Source: Alcanivorax sp. UBA4485 (GTDB taxonomy: Bacteria; Pseudomonadota; Gammaproteobacteria; Pseudomonadales; Alcanivoracaceae). Taken from it: DNA of 27,806 nucleotides. The position numbers and the translations under genes are program-made. The stretch spans positions 1 through 27,806 of the forward strand of contig DGNT01000204.1 of the NCBI GenBank assembly GCA_002389055.1, read 5' to 3'. A model generated the notes under the pieces. The model saw only the letters and a program-made list of their open reading frames with translations. It did no database searches and was not told the origin of the DNA. Shown here one piece after another: positions 15,512 to 23,156 of the stretch. The stretch's first letter is position 1. Each line of letters starts with the position of its first letter.

Positions 15512-15540
15512 TTGACTAACAACTGTTCATAAATGAAAAT
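15512..15540 (+). promoter_or_regulatory. Possible promoter of the acyl-CoA reductase gene
   Basis: TTGACT (15512-15517) and GAAAAT (15535-15540) are 17 bases apart. Site 2 overlaps the -35 box and site 3 the likely transcription start, the usual layout for repression. The leader before the gene would be about 145 bases and includes a small palindrome, ACACCCGGTGT (15639-15649). Confidence 0.45.
15515..15528 (-). promoter_or_regulatory. Putative TetR operator, site 2
   Basis: Read on the minus strand this is GAACAGTTGTTAGT, differing from site 3 at one base. It overlaps the -35 box of the reductase promoter. Confidence 0.65.
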
Positions 15541-15543
15541 GCC

Positions 15544-15557
15544 GAACACTTGTTAGT
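15544..15557 (+). promoter_or_regulatory. Putative TetR operator, site 3
   Basis: GAACACTTGTTAGT is a quasi-palindrome (CGAACA-CT-TGTTAG) sitting at the expected transcription start of the reductase gene. Sites 2 and 3 face opposite ways, 15 bases apart. Confidence 0.65.
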
Positions 15558-15694
15558 TGTAACCGGCGACGAGGGCGCCAACACTGGCCCTTTATGGGTT
15601 GGCGGCGCATTATCAAACGGTCGCCACATTCAAGAACAACACCCGGTGTCCGGCCCGGCCGTAGCCACCAGAGATGACAGCAAAGGGGTTTCGC

Positions 15695-17701
15695 ATGAAC
15701 TACTTCGTTACCGGCGCGACCGGTTTCATTGGCCGCTTCTTGGTGGCGCGTTTGCTCAAGCGCGAGGGCGCCCGGGTGTTCGCCCTGGTGCGGCCGGGCT
15801 CCGAGTACAAGCTGGATGCCATGCGCCGGCGATTGTGCGTGGAAGAGAGCCGCCTGGTGCCGATCACCGGCGACCTGACCAAGAAGCTGCTCGGCGTCAG
15901 CAAGCGCGACCAGGATGATCTGGTGGGCCAGATCGACCACTTTTTCCATCTGGCCGCCATCTACGATCTCAGCGCCGATGAGAACACCCAGCGCTACATC
16001 AATATCGAGGGCACCCGGCAGACGCTGAAGCTGGCCGAGAAGGTCAACGCCAAGGCGTTCCACCATGTGTCTTCGGTGGCCGCCGCCGGGCTCTACGAGG
16101 GCACCTTCAGCGAGGATATGTTCGAGGAAGCCGGCGAACTGAACGACCCCTATCTGCTCACCAAGCACGAATCGGAAGCCCTGGTGCGCCACGAGAGCCG
16201 CATCCCCTGGCGTATTTACCGGCCGTCCCTGGTGGTCGGCCACTCCCAGACCGGCGAAATGGACAAGGTCGACGGCCCCTACTATTTCTTCAAGTTGATA
16301 CAAAAGCTGAAGGATTTCCTGCCCAACTGGATCCCCCTGATCGGCGTGGAAAGCGGCCATTTCAATATCGTTCCGGTGGACTTCGTCGCCGACGCCCTGG
16401 ATCACATCGCGCACCAGGAAGAGGGCAACGGCCAGTGCTTCCATCTCACCGCCGACCGCAGCTATAACCTGGGCGAAGTGATGGACATCATCGCCAGCGC
16501 CGCCCAGGCGCCGCGCATGCCGGTGCGGATCGACCAGCGTATGTTCGACGCGGTGCCCGGCTTCGTGCGCCGGGGCGTCAGCGCGATGACGCCCCGGTTG
16601 CTGATCAATCAGGCGATGGAGAATCTGGACATCCCGCCATCGCTGATCAAATTCCTGACCTTCCCCACCGAGTACGACAACAGCCGCGCCGCCGCCGCGC
16701 TGGAGGGCAGCGGCATCGAAGTGCCGGAGCTGGAAAGCTATGTGCAGCAGCTGTGGGACTTCTGGGAAAACCATCTGGACCCGGACCGCGACGAGCGTGA
16801 GGACGAACTGCAGCCGCTGCCGTCCCTGCCGGAACGCGCCGAAGACAAGATCGTCATGATCACCGGCGCCACCTCCGGGATCGGCAAGGCGTCGGCCCTC
16901 AAGCTGGCGCGCGCCGGCGCCACCGTGCTGGTGATCGCCCGTACCCCGGAAAAGCTGGAAGAGACGCTCCACGAAATCAAACAGGTGGGCGGCAACGCGC
17001 GCGCCTACCGGTGCGATGTGTCCAACCTGGAAGCGGTGGATGAACTGGTCGAGCAGGTGCTGGCCGACTACGGCCGGGTGGACATCCTGGTCAACAACGC
17101 CGGCCATTCAATCCGGCGCTCGGTGGTGCACTCCTTCCAGCGCTTTCACGATTTCGAACGCACCATGCAACTGAACTACTTCGGCTCGCTGCGCCTGATC
17201 ATGCGGCTGATGCCGGGCATGATCGAGCGGGGCTTCGGCCACGTGATCAACATCTCCAGCATCGGCGTGCTGACCAACGCCCCGCGCTTCTCCGCCTATG
17301 TGGCATCCAAGGCGGCGCTGGACTCCTTCACCCGCTGCGCCGCCAGCGAAATGGCGCACCTGGGGATTCATTTCACCACCATCAACATGCCGCTGGTGCG
17401 CACGCCGATGATCGCGCCCACCAAACTCTACAACCATGTCCCGACCATCAGCCCGAACCAGGCCGCGGATATGATCTGCGACGCCATCGTGCGGCGCCCC
17501 AAGCGCATCGCCACCAGCCTCGGCATCATGGGCCAGGTGATGCACTTCCTGACGCCCAAGGTCACCGAGACGATCATGAACACCGGCTATAAGATCTTCT
17601 CGGACTCCGCCGCCGCCATGGGCGGCAAGGAAAAGACGCCGAAGAAAATCAGCCGCGAGCAGGCCGCGTTCTCGCGTCTGTTTAAAGGGATTCACTGGTA
17701 A
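15695..17701 (+). CDS. Two-domain fatty acyl-CoA reductase (alcohol-forming)
   Basis: A 668-residue fusion of two SDR domains. The N-terminal extended-SDR (male-sterility type) domain has TGATGFIGR at residues 6-14, S126-S127 in HHVSSVAAAG, and Y153-x3-K157. The C-terminal classical SDR domain has TGATSGIG (390-397), NNAG, and Y535-x3-K539 in FSAYVASK. Order, length and long stretches (KVDGPYYFFK, NIVPVDFV, RTMQLNYFGS, NMPLV-TPMIAPTK) match the 661-residue Marinobacter enzyme Maqu_2507 as I recall it, which reduces fatty acyl-CoA through aldehyde to fatty alcohol with NADPH. The alcohol feeds wax ester synthesis; no wax synthase gene lies in the window. Start 15695 follows AAAGGGG. Confidence 0.93.
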   Translation: MNYFVTGATGFIGRFLVARLLKREGARVFALVRPGSEYKLDAMRRRLCVEESRLVPITGDLTKKLLGVSKRDQDDLVGQIDHFFHLAAIYDLSADENTQRYINIEGTRQTLKLAEKVNAKAFHHVSSVAAAGLYEGTFSEDMFEEAGELNDPYLLTKHESEALVRHESRIPWRIYRPSLVVGHSQTGEMDKVDGPYYFFKLIQKLKDFLPNWIPLIGVESGHFNIVPVDFVADALDHIAHQEEGNGQCFHLTADRSYNLGEVMDIIASAAQAPRMPVRIDQRMFDAVPGFVRRGVSAMTPRLLINQAMENLDIPPSLIKFLTFPTEYDNSRAAAALEGSGIEVPELESYVQQLWDFWENHLDPDRDEREDELQPLPSLPERAEDKIVMITGATSGIGKASALKLARAGATVLVIARTPEKLEETLHEIKQVGGNARAYRCDVSNLEAVDELVEQVLADYGRVDILVNNAGHSIRRSVVHSFQRFHDFERTMQLNYFGSLRLIMRLMPGMIERGFGHVINISSIGVLTNAPRFSAYVASKAALDSFTRCAASEMAHLGIHFTTINMPLVRTPMIAPTKLYNHVPTISPNQAADMICDAIVRRPKRIATSLGIMGQVMHFLTPKVTETIMNTGYKIFSDSAAAMGGKEKTPKKISREQAAFSRLFKGIHW

Positions 17702-17740
17702 GCCGGCAACGCCGGGCCGCCGGGCAACAGCGGTCATTGA

Positions 17741-17756
17741 TCAAACGCTTGTTTGA
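17741..17756. promoter_or_regulatory. PsrA-type operator upstream of the second SDR
   Basis: TCAAAC-GCTT-GTTTGA is a palindrome with perfect 6-base arms. Its core CAAAC-N4-GTTTG fits the published PsrA box pattern (C/G)AAAC-N2-4-GTTT(G/C), bound by the TetR-type fatty-acid sensor of pseudomonads. It lies in the 96-base gap after the reductase gene, which suggests that the downstream genes have a separate promoter. Confidence 0.6.
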
Positions 17757-17766
17757 ATGCAATCTT

Positions 17767-17801
17767 AGGAGGTCTTCCATTTTGTGGGGTGCCTCCAATG
17801 A
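17767..17801 (+). CDS. Possible five-codon leader peptide coupled to the SDR
   Basis: A perfect AGGAGG (17767-17772) lies too far (25 bases) from the SDR ATG at 17798. From GTG at 17784, 11 bases after it, the frame reads five codons (GTG GGG TGC CTC CAA) and stops at TGA (17799-17801), which overlaps the SDR ATG as ATGA. This would be a minimal leader with translational coupling. GGAGG (17768-17772) can also pair with CCTCC (17792-17796), which could hide the site. Purely an inference from sequence. Confidence 0.3.
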
Positions 17802-18694
17802 ACGACATCGAATGGCAGCGGCCGGACCTCCGGCCGCATATCAAACGCATTTCCGCTGCCGCCGGCTGGCGCTGGCGGCAGCGTTTCTCCCCCCGTGGTG
17901 CTCTGCGCCGGCGCGTCGCCGGCCAGGTGGTTCTGATCACCGGCGCCAGTTCCGGCATTGGCGCCGGGCTCAGCCACCGTCTCGCACGGGCCGGCGCCAC
18001 GGTGCTGCTGGTGGCCCGCTCCATCGAGAAACTGCAGGATACCGTGGACGATATCCGCGCCGACGGTGGCCGCGCCCACGCTTACCGCTGTGACCTGGCC
18101 GATCTCGACAGCTGCGACCGGCTGTGCGAGCAGGTGCTCGCCGAACATGGCGGCGTGGACATTCTGGTCAACAACGCCGGCCGCTCGATCCGCCGCTCGG
18201 TGATGCACAGCCTGGACCGCTTCCACGACTACCAGCGCACCATGCAGCTGAATTACTTCGGCGCCATTCGCCTGGCGATGAATCTGATTCCCGCCATGCA
18301 GGCACGTGGCCAGGGCCATGTGATTAACGTGTCGACCATGGGCGTGCAGAGCGCCCCGGCAAGATTTTCCGCCTACCTGGGCTCCAAATCGGCGCTGGAA
18401 GGCTGGACCCTGGCGGCCCAGAACGAGCTGGTACACACCGGCGTGGAATTCACCCTGATGAACTATCCGCTGGTGCGCACGCCGATGATCGCGCCCACGG
18501 CCATTTACCGCTACGTACCGGCGATGAGCGAAGAGCGCGCCGTGGACTGGCTGTGCGAGGCGATCGTCACCCGCCCGAAACGCAAGGTGCCGGCGTTCGG
18601 GCTGGCGTCCCAGGTGATGTACCAGGTACTGCCGAAGACCTCCGAGCTGATCGTCAACACCACCTTCCAGCTGCTGCGCGATAAGCCCCGCTGA
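17798..18694 (+). CDS. SDR oxidoreductase, paralogue of the reductase C-terminal domain
   Basis: A 298-residue classical SDR. NAD(P) motif TGASSGIG at 48-55, NNAGRSIRRS, and catalytic Y193-x3-K197 (FSAYLGSK) are intact. From residue about 43 on it aligns without large gaps to the second half of the upstream acyl-CoA reductase: both share DILVNNAG-SIRRSV, RFHD-RTMQLNYFG, RFSAY, and PLVRTPMIAPT. It is thus a duplicate of that domain. It probably acts on a fatty aldehyde, alcohol or related acyl compound. A basic N-terminal stretch (about residues 15-42, rich in Arg) could help membrane association. It has no ordinary ribosome site of its own; see the leader at 17767. Confidence 0.9.
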   Translation: MNDIEWQRPDLRPHIKRISAAAGWRWRQRFSPRGALRRRVAGQVVLITGASSGIGAGLSHRLARAGATVLLVARSIEKLQDTVDDIRADGGRAHAYRCDLADLDSCDRLCEQVLAEHGGVDILVNNAGRSIRRSVMHSLDRFHDYQRTMQLNYFGAIRLAMNLIPAMQARGQGHVINVSTMGVQSAPARFSAYLGSKSALEGWTLAAQNELVHTGVEFTLMNYPLVRTPMIAPTAIYRYVPAMSEERAVDWLCEAIVTRPKRKVPAFGLASQVMYQVLPKTSELIVNTTFQLLRDKPR

Positions 18695-18698
18695 ACCG

Positions 18699-18741
18699 GT
18701 TTGACCCGGCCCGCAACGGGACACTGTGGTCCGGGTCAAGC
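18699..18741. repeat. Long nested hairpin between the SDR and GMC genes
   Basis: TTGACCCGG (18701-18709) pairs perfectly with CCGGGTCAA (18731-18739); a G-T wobble and a G-C pair extend it to 18699/18741. Inside, CCCG (18710-18713) pairs with CGGG (18717-18720). No T-tract follows, so it is not a simple terminator. It may set differential mRNA levels, or the arms may be an operator. Confidence 0.55.
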
Positions 18742-18772
18742 GCGGCACGGGGGAACGCCTCACACTGCCCGC

Positions 18773-20689
18773 ATGGCTGATCAAACCACTCTCACCCGCA
18801 ACCCCACCGCCCAGGCGCTCACCGCATCGCTGTTCCCCGCCGGCCGGCGCCTGCCGGCGGCGGACGCCGAGGCGCTGCTCACCCGCGTCGGCGAGCACGC
18901 CCTGTTGGCGCGGGCCCTGCGGCTCGGGTTGCTGTGGCTGGACGCCCGACACCTGCTCCGTCACGGCCACCGTTTCCACCGTGGCGCCCCGCCCCACCGG
19001 GCCCGTTTCCTTGAGCGGCTGTCCCGTACCCCGGTATCCGGCAAACTGCTTCGCGCCGTGAGCCTGCCGCTCAAGGCGCACTACGTCTTTGATCGCGACG
19101 TGGAAGCGCGCACCGGCTGCCGGCCACCGGTGCAAGTGCCCAGCCAGGTGGAGCATTTTCGCTGGCAGCAGCAGATCACCGCCGCCGGCGATTGCGACGA
19201 GGATATGGAGCTGGAAGCGGACGTGGTGGTGATCGGCAGCGGTGCCGGCGGCGCGGCGGCCGCCTACGAGCTGGCCAGCCGCGGCCTCGCCGTGGTGATC
19301 GTGGAAGAAGGCCAATACTACGACCGGTCCCACTTCAACGGCCGGCTCACCGAGGTGATCCCCAAACTGTACCGCGCCATGGGCAGCAACTGCGCCACCG
19401 GCAACGCGATTATTCCGGTGCCGGTGGGCCGCAACGTGGGCGGCACCACCACCATCAATTCCGGCACCTGTATGCGCACGCCGGAGGCGGTACTGGCCGA
19501 CTGGCAGGCCCGCGGGCTGGGCGATTTCAGCCCGGCGCAAATGGCCCCCTGGTTCGAACAGGTGGAAGAGGTGCTCAAGGTGCAGGCCGCCAAACCGGAA
19601 CATGTGGGGGCCATCGGTGACGTTATTGATCGCGGCGCCGGGGCGCTGGGGTTCCAGCAGCGCCACCCGCTGAACCGTAACGCCGAGGGTTGCGACGGCC
19701 AGGGGCTGTGCCAGTTCGGTTGCCCCACCGACGCCAAGCAATCCACCAATGTGAGTTATATCCCCCGGGCGCTCGACCGTGGCGCCTTCCTGTTCTCCGG
19801 GTTTCGGGCGGAGCGCCTGCACTGGCACGGCAACCGGGTCACCGGCATGACGGCCCGGGGCCGCAACCGGGACGGCCATTCGATCCGTTTGACGGTGAAA
19901 AGCCGCGCCGTGGTGGCCGCCATGGGCACCTTCTTCACGCCGCTGTTCCTGCGTGACCAGGGCATCCGCAACCGCCATCTGGGCCGCCATCTCACGCTGC
20001 ACCCGGCCGGGGTGGTCAACGCGCTTTTCCCGGACCGGGACTTCGCCAACAGCCGCAGCATTCCGCAGGGTTTCGGCGTCACCGACTGGGGCGAGGAGGG
20101 TTTGATGTTCGAAGGCGGCACCGTGCCGTTGGCGGGACACAGCCTGCTGAACAACCTGTACGGCGAGGAGTGGGTGCGATTTACCGAGGACTACCAGCAC
20201 ACCGCCTATTTCGGCTTTATGATCCGCGACACGTCCCAGGGGCGGGTCCGGCGCGGACCGCACCGTGACTGGCCGCTGATCCGCTACCGCCTGAACGACC
20301 GGGACTTCGCCCTGTTCCTGCGCGGCGTGGACACGCTGGCGCGGATCTACTTCGCCGCCGGCGCTCGTGAGGTACTGGTGCCGGGCCTGGATGGCCTGCG
20401 GCGCCTGCACAGTGTGGCGGAGCTGGAGCGCTTTCTGGCCGGGCCGCTCAAACCCCGCGACTTTCTGATCACCGCCTATCACCCGCTGGGCACCGCGCGC
20501 CTGGGGCGCGACGCGGACGACGGCGTCTGCGATGCGCACCACCGGGTCCATGGCCGCCAGGGCCTTTATGTCATGGACGGCTCGGCGGTGCCTTCCAGCC
20601 TGGGCGCCAACCCCCAGGTGACCATCATGGCCCTGGCCAGCCGGGCCGCGGCCCGGCTGGCCGACCACCTACAGGAGCATCAAGCATGA
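18773..20689 (+). CDS. GMC-family oxidoreductase, long-chain alcohol oxidase-like
   Basis: A 638-residue FAD-dependent GMC enzyme. An N-terminal helical extension of about 150 residues precedes the FAD motif G155-x-G157-x-x-G160 (VIGSGAGG); such an extension is typical of the fatty alcohol oxidase (FAO) type. A cysteine cluster C307-x5-C313-x3-C317 (GCDGQGLCQFGC) follows the pattern seen in that group. The catalytic His570 (AYHPLGTARLG) and Asn613 (GANPQVT) of the C-terminal domain are present. It should oxidise long-chain alcohols to aldehydes. Next to an alcohol-forming reductase it would reverse or complete that pathway. The start lacks a clear ribosome site. It overlaps the next gene by ATGA. 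Confidence 0.87.
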   Translation: MADQTTLTRNPTAQALTASLFPAGRRLPAADAEALLTRVGEHALLARALRLGLLWLDARHLLRHGHRFHRGAPPHRARFLERLSRTPVSGKLLRAVSLPLKAHYVFDRDVEARTGCRPPVQVPSQVEHFRWQQQITAAGDCDEDMELEADVVVIGSGAGGAAAAYELASRGLAVVIVEEGQYYDRSHFNGRLTEVIPKLYRAMGSNCATGNAIIPVPVGRNVGGTTTINSGTCMRTPEAVLADWQARGLGDFSPAQMAPWFEQVEEVLKVQAAKPEHVGAIGDVIDRGAGALGFQQRHPLNRNAEGCDGQGLCQFGCPTDAKQSTNVSYIPRALDRGAFLFSGFRAERLHWHGNRVTGMTARGRNRDGHSIRLTVKSRAVVAAMGTFFTPLFLRDQGIRNRHLGRHLTLHPAGVVNALFPDRDFANSRSIPQGFGVTDWGEEGLMFEGGTVPLAGHSLLNNLYGEEWVRFTEDYQHTAYFGFMIRDTSQGRVRRGPHRDWPLIRYRLNDRDFALFLRGVDTLARIYFAAGAREVLVPGLDGLRRLHSVAELERFLAGPLKPRDFLITAYHPLGTARLGRDADDGVCDAHHRVHGRQGLYVMDGSAVPSSLGANPQVTIMALASRAAARLADHLQEHQA

Positions 20690-21132
20690 CACTGGGACTA
20701 CTACTCAAGGAATCCATGAGCGGCTGGCTGGCTCTGGACAGCGACGGCGCCGAGCGGCCTTTCGCCTTTACCATTCGCGCCTTCACCACCCGCATCTTCA
20801 GCCTGGGTGCACCGCGCTATTTTCGCGGCACCGCCCGCCTTGGGGATCACCAGTGCGCCTGCGAAGGCGAACTGAGGATCCGCCTGAGCGGGCCGCATTA
20901 TTGGCTGCGCTTCCGTCATCCGGAGCTGGGTGAACTCTACGCCGAAGGCCAGAAGCAGTACGGCCAGGGCGGCTGGGTTCAATCCCTGATCACCTGCCCG
21001 CTCACTGTCTACCAGTCCGACCAGCCCGTGGGCAAAGCCCGAGTGGCGTACCGGGACAGCATGCTGGCGTTTCCCTTCAAGGCACTGCGACTGGTGGACG
21101 AACGCCACGCGTATCAGGATGCGACGTCATGA
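20686..21132 (+). CDS. Beta-rich protein coupled to the GMC oxidase, unknown function
   Basis: A 148-residue soluble protein without signal peptide. Alternating strands (RPFAFTIRAFTTRIF, FRGTARLG, GELRIRLSGPHYWLRFRH, KARVAYRDSM) suggest a small beta-barrel or lipocalin-like fold. It weakly recalls the small beta domain fused to cholesterol-oxidase-type GMC proteins in actinobacteria, from memory only. The start ATG overlaps the GMC stop (ATGA) with AGGAG 8 bases upstream, so the two proteins are made together and may act on the same lipid substrate. Its own stop overlaps the next gene in the same way. Confidence 0.75.
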   Translation: MTLGLLLKESMSGWLALDSDGAERPFAFTIRAFTTRIFSLGAPRYFRGTARLGDHQCACEGELRIRLSGPHYWLRFRHPELGELYAEGQKQYGQGGWVQSLITCPLTVYQSDQPVGKARVAYRDSMLAFPFKALRLVDERHAYQDATS

Positions 21133-22097
21133 TCCCGTTCCATGGCAACCAGTACCCGGGCCAGGGCGGGCACTACGAATCCTGGTTCGTGCGCGCCAAC
21201 GACCCTTATAGCCGGCGCGCTCTGTGGATACGCTATACCCAGTTCATCGCCGCCGACGGCGGGCGGCGCCTGGGTGAAATCTGGGCGGTCTGGTTCGATG
21301 GCGAGCGCCAGGTGGCGGTGAAGGAAGAGTTTCCTTTGCCGCAGTGCCTGGTGGCCGCCGACCGCCTGGCGGTGGAGATCGGCGGCAACCGGCTGGAACC
21401 GGGCAAGCTGCACGGCGGCGCCTCGCTGAACGACCACCGCATTGAGTGGGACCTGCGCTACCAGGGTGGCCAGGAGCCGCTGCTGTTGTTGCCAGAGGAT
21501 CGCTACCGGGCCGGCTTTCCCAAGGCCAAGTCGCTGGTCAGCCGGCCGGCGGTGCGCGTGTCCGGCGTGGTACGGGTGGACGGCGATGCCCTGCAGCTGG
21601 AGAACTGGCCCGGCAGCGAAAATCATAATTGGGGAACACGCCACACCGACCAGTACGCCTGGGGCCAGGTGGCCGCTTTCGACGGCCGCCCGGACGCCTT
21701 TCTCGAATGCGCCACCGCCCGGGTCTGGTTTGGCCCCGTGCCCACGCCCTGGTTAAGCCTGGCGGTGCTGCGGCTGGACGGGCAAAGCTACGCCTTTAAC
21801 CGGATCAGCCAGGCGCTGCGCTCACGGGGCCGCTACCGGTTCTTCCAGTGGCGGCTTGAGTGCCGTGCCGGAGACAATCAGCTGCGGGTGGACATTGAGG
21901 CGCCGCGCGAAGCCTTCACCGCCCTCACCTACTACAACCCGCCGGGTGGCAACAAAACCTGTCTCAACAGTAAGCTGGCGCGGGCGCGGGTATCGCTGAT
22001 CCGGTCGGGTCACGAAGAGGTGTTGCACAGCGAGCACGGCGCCGCGTTCGAGATTCTCACCGACCGCGACGATCACGGCGTGCCGATCAGCGTGTAG
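21129..22097 (+). CDS. Lipocalin-like (CrtC/AttH-type) protein of unknown function
   Basis: A 322-residue beta-rich protein with no signal peptide. It shows the two-lobed lipocalin-like layout of the CrtC (carotenoid hydratase)/AttH/Svf1 group: the central motif ENWPGSENHNWGTRH followed by YAWGQV, then F-G-VPTPWL and YNPPGGNKTCLNSKLA. The HNWG element with nearby aromatic residues is the most recognisable mark. Those proteins bind or act on hydrophobic isoprenoid or lipid molecules, but catalysis here is not shown. ATGA overlap with the preceding gene places it in the GMC operon. It runs 11 bases into the convergent epoxide hydrolase gene. Confidence 0.7.
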   Translation: MIPFHGNQYPGQGGHYESWFVRANDPYSRRALWIRYTQFIAADGGRRLGEIWAVWFDGERQVAVKEEFPLPQCLVAADRLAVEIGGNRLEPGKLHGGASLNDHRIEWDLRYQGGQEPLLLLPEDRYRAGFPKAKSLVSRPAVRVSGVVRVDGDALQLENWPGSENHNWGTRHTDQYAWGQVAAFDGRPDAFLECATARVWFGPVPTPWLSLAVLRLDGQSYAFNRISQALRSRGRYRFFQWRLECRAGDNQLRVDIEAPREAFTALTYYNPPGGNKTCLNSKLARARVSLIRSGHEEVLHSEHGAAFEILTDRDDHGVPISV

Positions 22098-23052
22098 GCG
22101 AGATGTCTTCGAGGAAGCCGAGTATTTCCCGGTTCACCTCGGAGGCCTGCTCCATCTGAATCCAGTGGCCGCACTGGTCGAGCACCACGGTGCGCAGGTC
22201 CGGCACATAATCGGGCATGCGCGCCAGGGCCTTTTGCCCGAACAGCAACACCGGGTCCTGCATGCCGCCGAGAAACAGGACCGGCGCCGTGATGGTCCAG
22301 TTTTCGTCGTCGCGGCTCTCTTCCCAGGACGCGTCCATGGCCCGGTACCAATTCAGGGCGCCCGTGAAACCGGTCTTTTTAAAGCGCGCTACGTAGTAGG
22401 CCATATCCTCGTCGCGCATCCAGCGCGGTGGCACCGGCGGCGGTTGCATGGCCTGCAACACCCCGGTGCTGTCCGGGGCCACGGAGAACTCCTCGATACC
22501 ATCCGCGGAGAGGCTGTGGAACATGCGCCGCAGGCTGTCCTCCACATCGGCTTCCAGCTCCTGCTCCGGGGCCCGTGGGCGCTGGAAGTAGAGCATGTAG
22601 AAGAAGTGATCGCGGAACAGATCGCGCATCGCCTGGGTCGGCGGTTTCGGGGACGGGCCGCCGTACGGGACCGACAACCCGACCACCGCCGCGACCCGGT
22701 CCGGATGACGGCGGGCCACCTGCCAGGCCAGGGCGCAGCCCCAGTCGTGGCCGATCAGCACCGCCTGGTCGGCGCCCAGAGCGTCGATCAACGCCACCAC
22801 ATCGGCCACCAGCCGGCTTTGCCGGTAGGCGTCGACGTCGGCCGGGCCGCCGGTTTCACCAAAGCCGCGCAGGTCCGGGGCCACCGCGTGGCACCCGGAT
22901 TGCGCCAGCGCCGGCAGCTGATAACGCCAGGAGGCCCAGCATTCCGGGAAGCCGTGCAGGCAAAGCACCAGCGGCGCCCCGGGCTCGCCGGCCTCGGCGA
23001 TGAAGAAGTCCATTCCATTGGCGGCCAGGCGCCGTTCGCGGATAAATGCCAT
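22087..23052 (-). CDS. Alpha/beta-hydrolase, epoxide hydrolase type
   Basis: A 321-residue soluble alpha/beta-hydrolase. The oxyanion-hole motif HGFPE is at 33-37, the nucleophile is D103 (GHDWG), the acid is probably D266 (GGMQDPV) and the base is H296 (CGHWIQ). An Asp nucleophile with HGFPE and the lid segment NWYR, whose Tyr protonates epoxides, points to an epoxide hydrolase rather than an esterase. The cap region (about 150-225) has FFYMLYFQ, suggesting a hydrophobic substrate. Haloalkane dehalogenase is less likely, as the usual Trp/Asn halide site is not seen. It converges on the GMC-lipocalin operon. Confidence 0.88.
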   Translation of the reverse strand: MAFIRERRLAANGMDFFIAEAGEPGAPLVLCLHGFPECWASWRYQLPALAQSGCHAVAPDLRGFGETGGPADVDAYRQSRLVADVVALIDALGADQAVLIGHDWGCALAWQVARRHPDRVAAVVGLSVPYGGPSPKPPTQAMRDLFRDHFFYMLYFQRPRAPEQELEADVEDSLRRMFHSLSADGIEEFSVAPDSTGVLQAMQPPPVPPRWMRDEDMAYYVARFKKTGFTGALNWYRAMDASWEESRDDENWTITAPVLFLGGMQDPVLLFGQKALARMPDYVPDLRTVVLDQCGHWIQMEQASEVNREILGFLEDISPTR

Positions 23053-23156
23053 GTCGTGTTCAGTCTTCGCAGATGATGGTTAAACGTCTGGTGTCCCTCG
23101 GGCCAGTCTGGCAATGTGACACTGGATACTGTCGCTGACAAGAGCCCAAAGCTCCC

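Noticed and set aside
15615..15660. A second PsrA half-site (CAAAC at 15614) and the palindrome ACACCCGGTGT in the reductase leader.
   Set aside because: The half-site has no partner arm, and the 11-base palindrome is within chance for this base composition, so neither is called as an operator.
15527..17107. A 526-residue minus-strand frame over the acyl-CoA reductase gene.
   Set aside because: A codon-bias shadow of the reductase; no domain motif is present.
18701..18772. A longer N-terminus for the GMC enzyme from a TTG at 18701.
   Set aside because: The extension lies over the hairpin and reads as low-complexity sequence. ATG 18773 gives a sensible start, although it lacks a clear ribosome site.
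17765..20668. A 967-residue open frame on the minus strand over the second SDR and GMC genes.
   Set aside because: Same cause; its product is Gly/Ala/His-rich without motifs, while both genes on the plus strand have complete catalytic residues.
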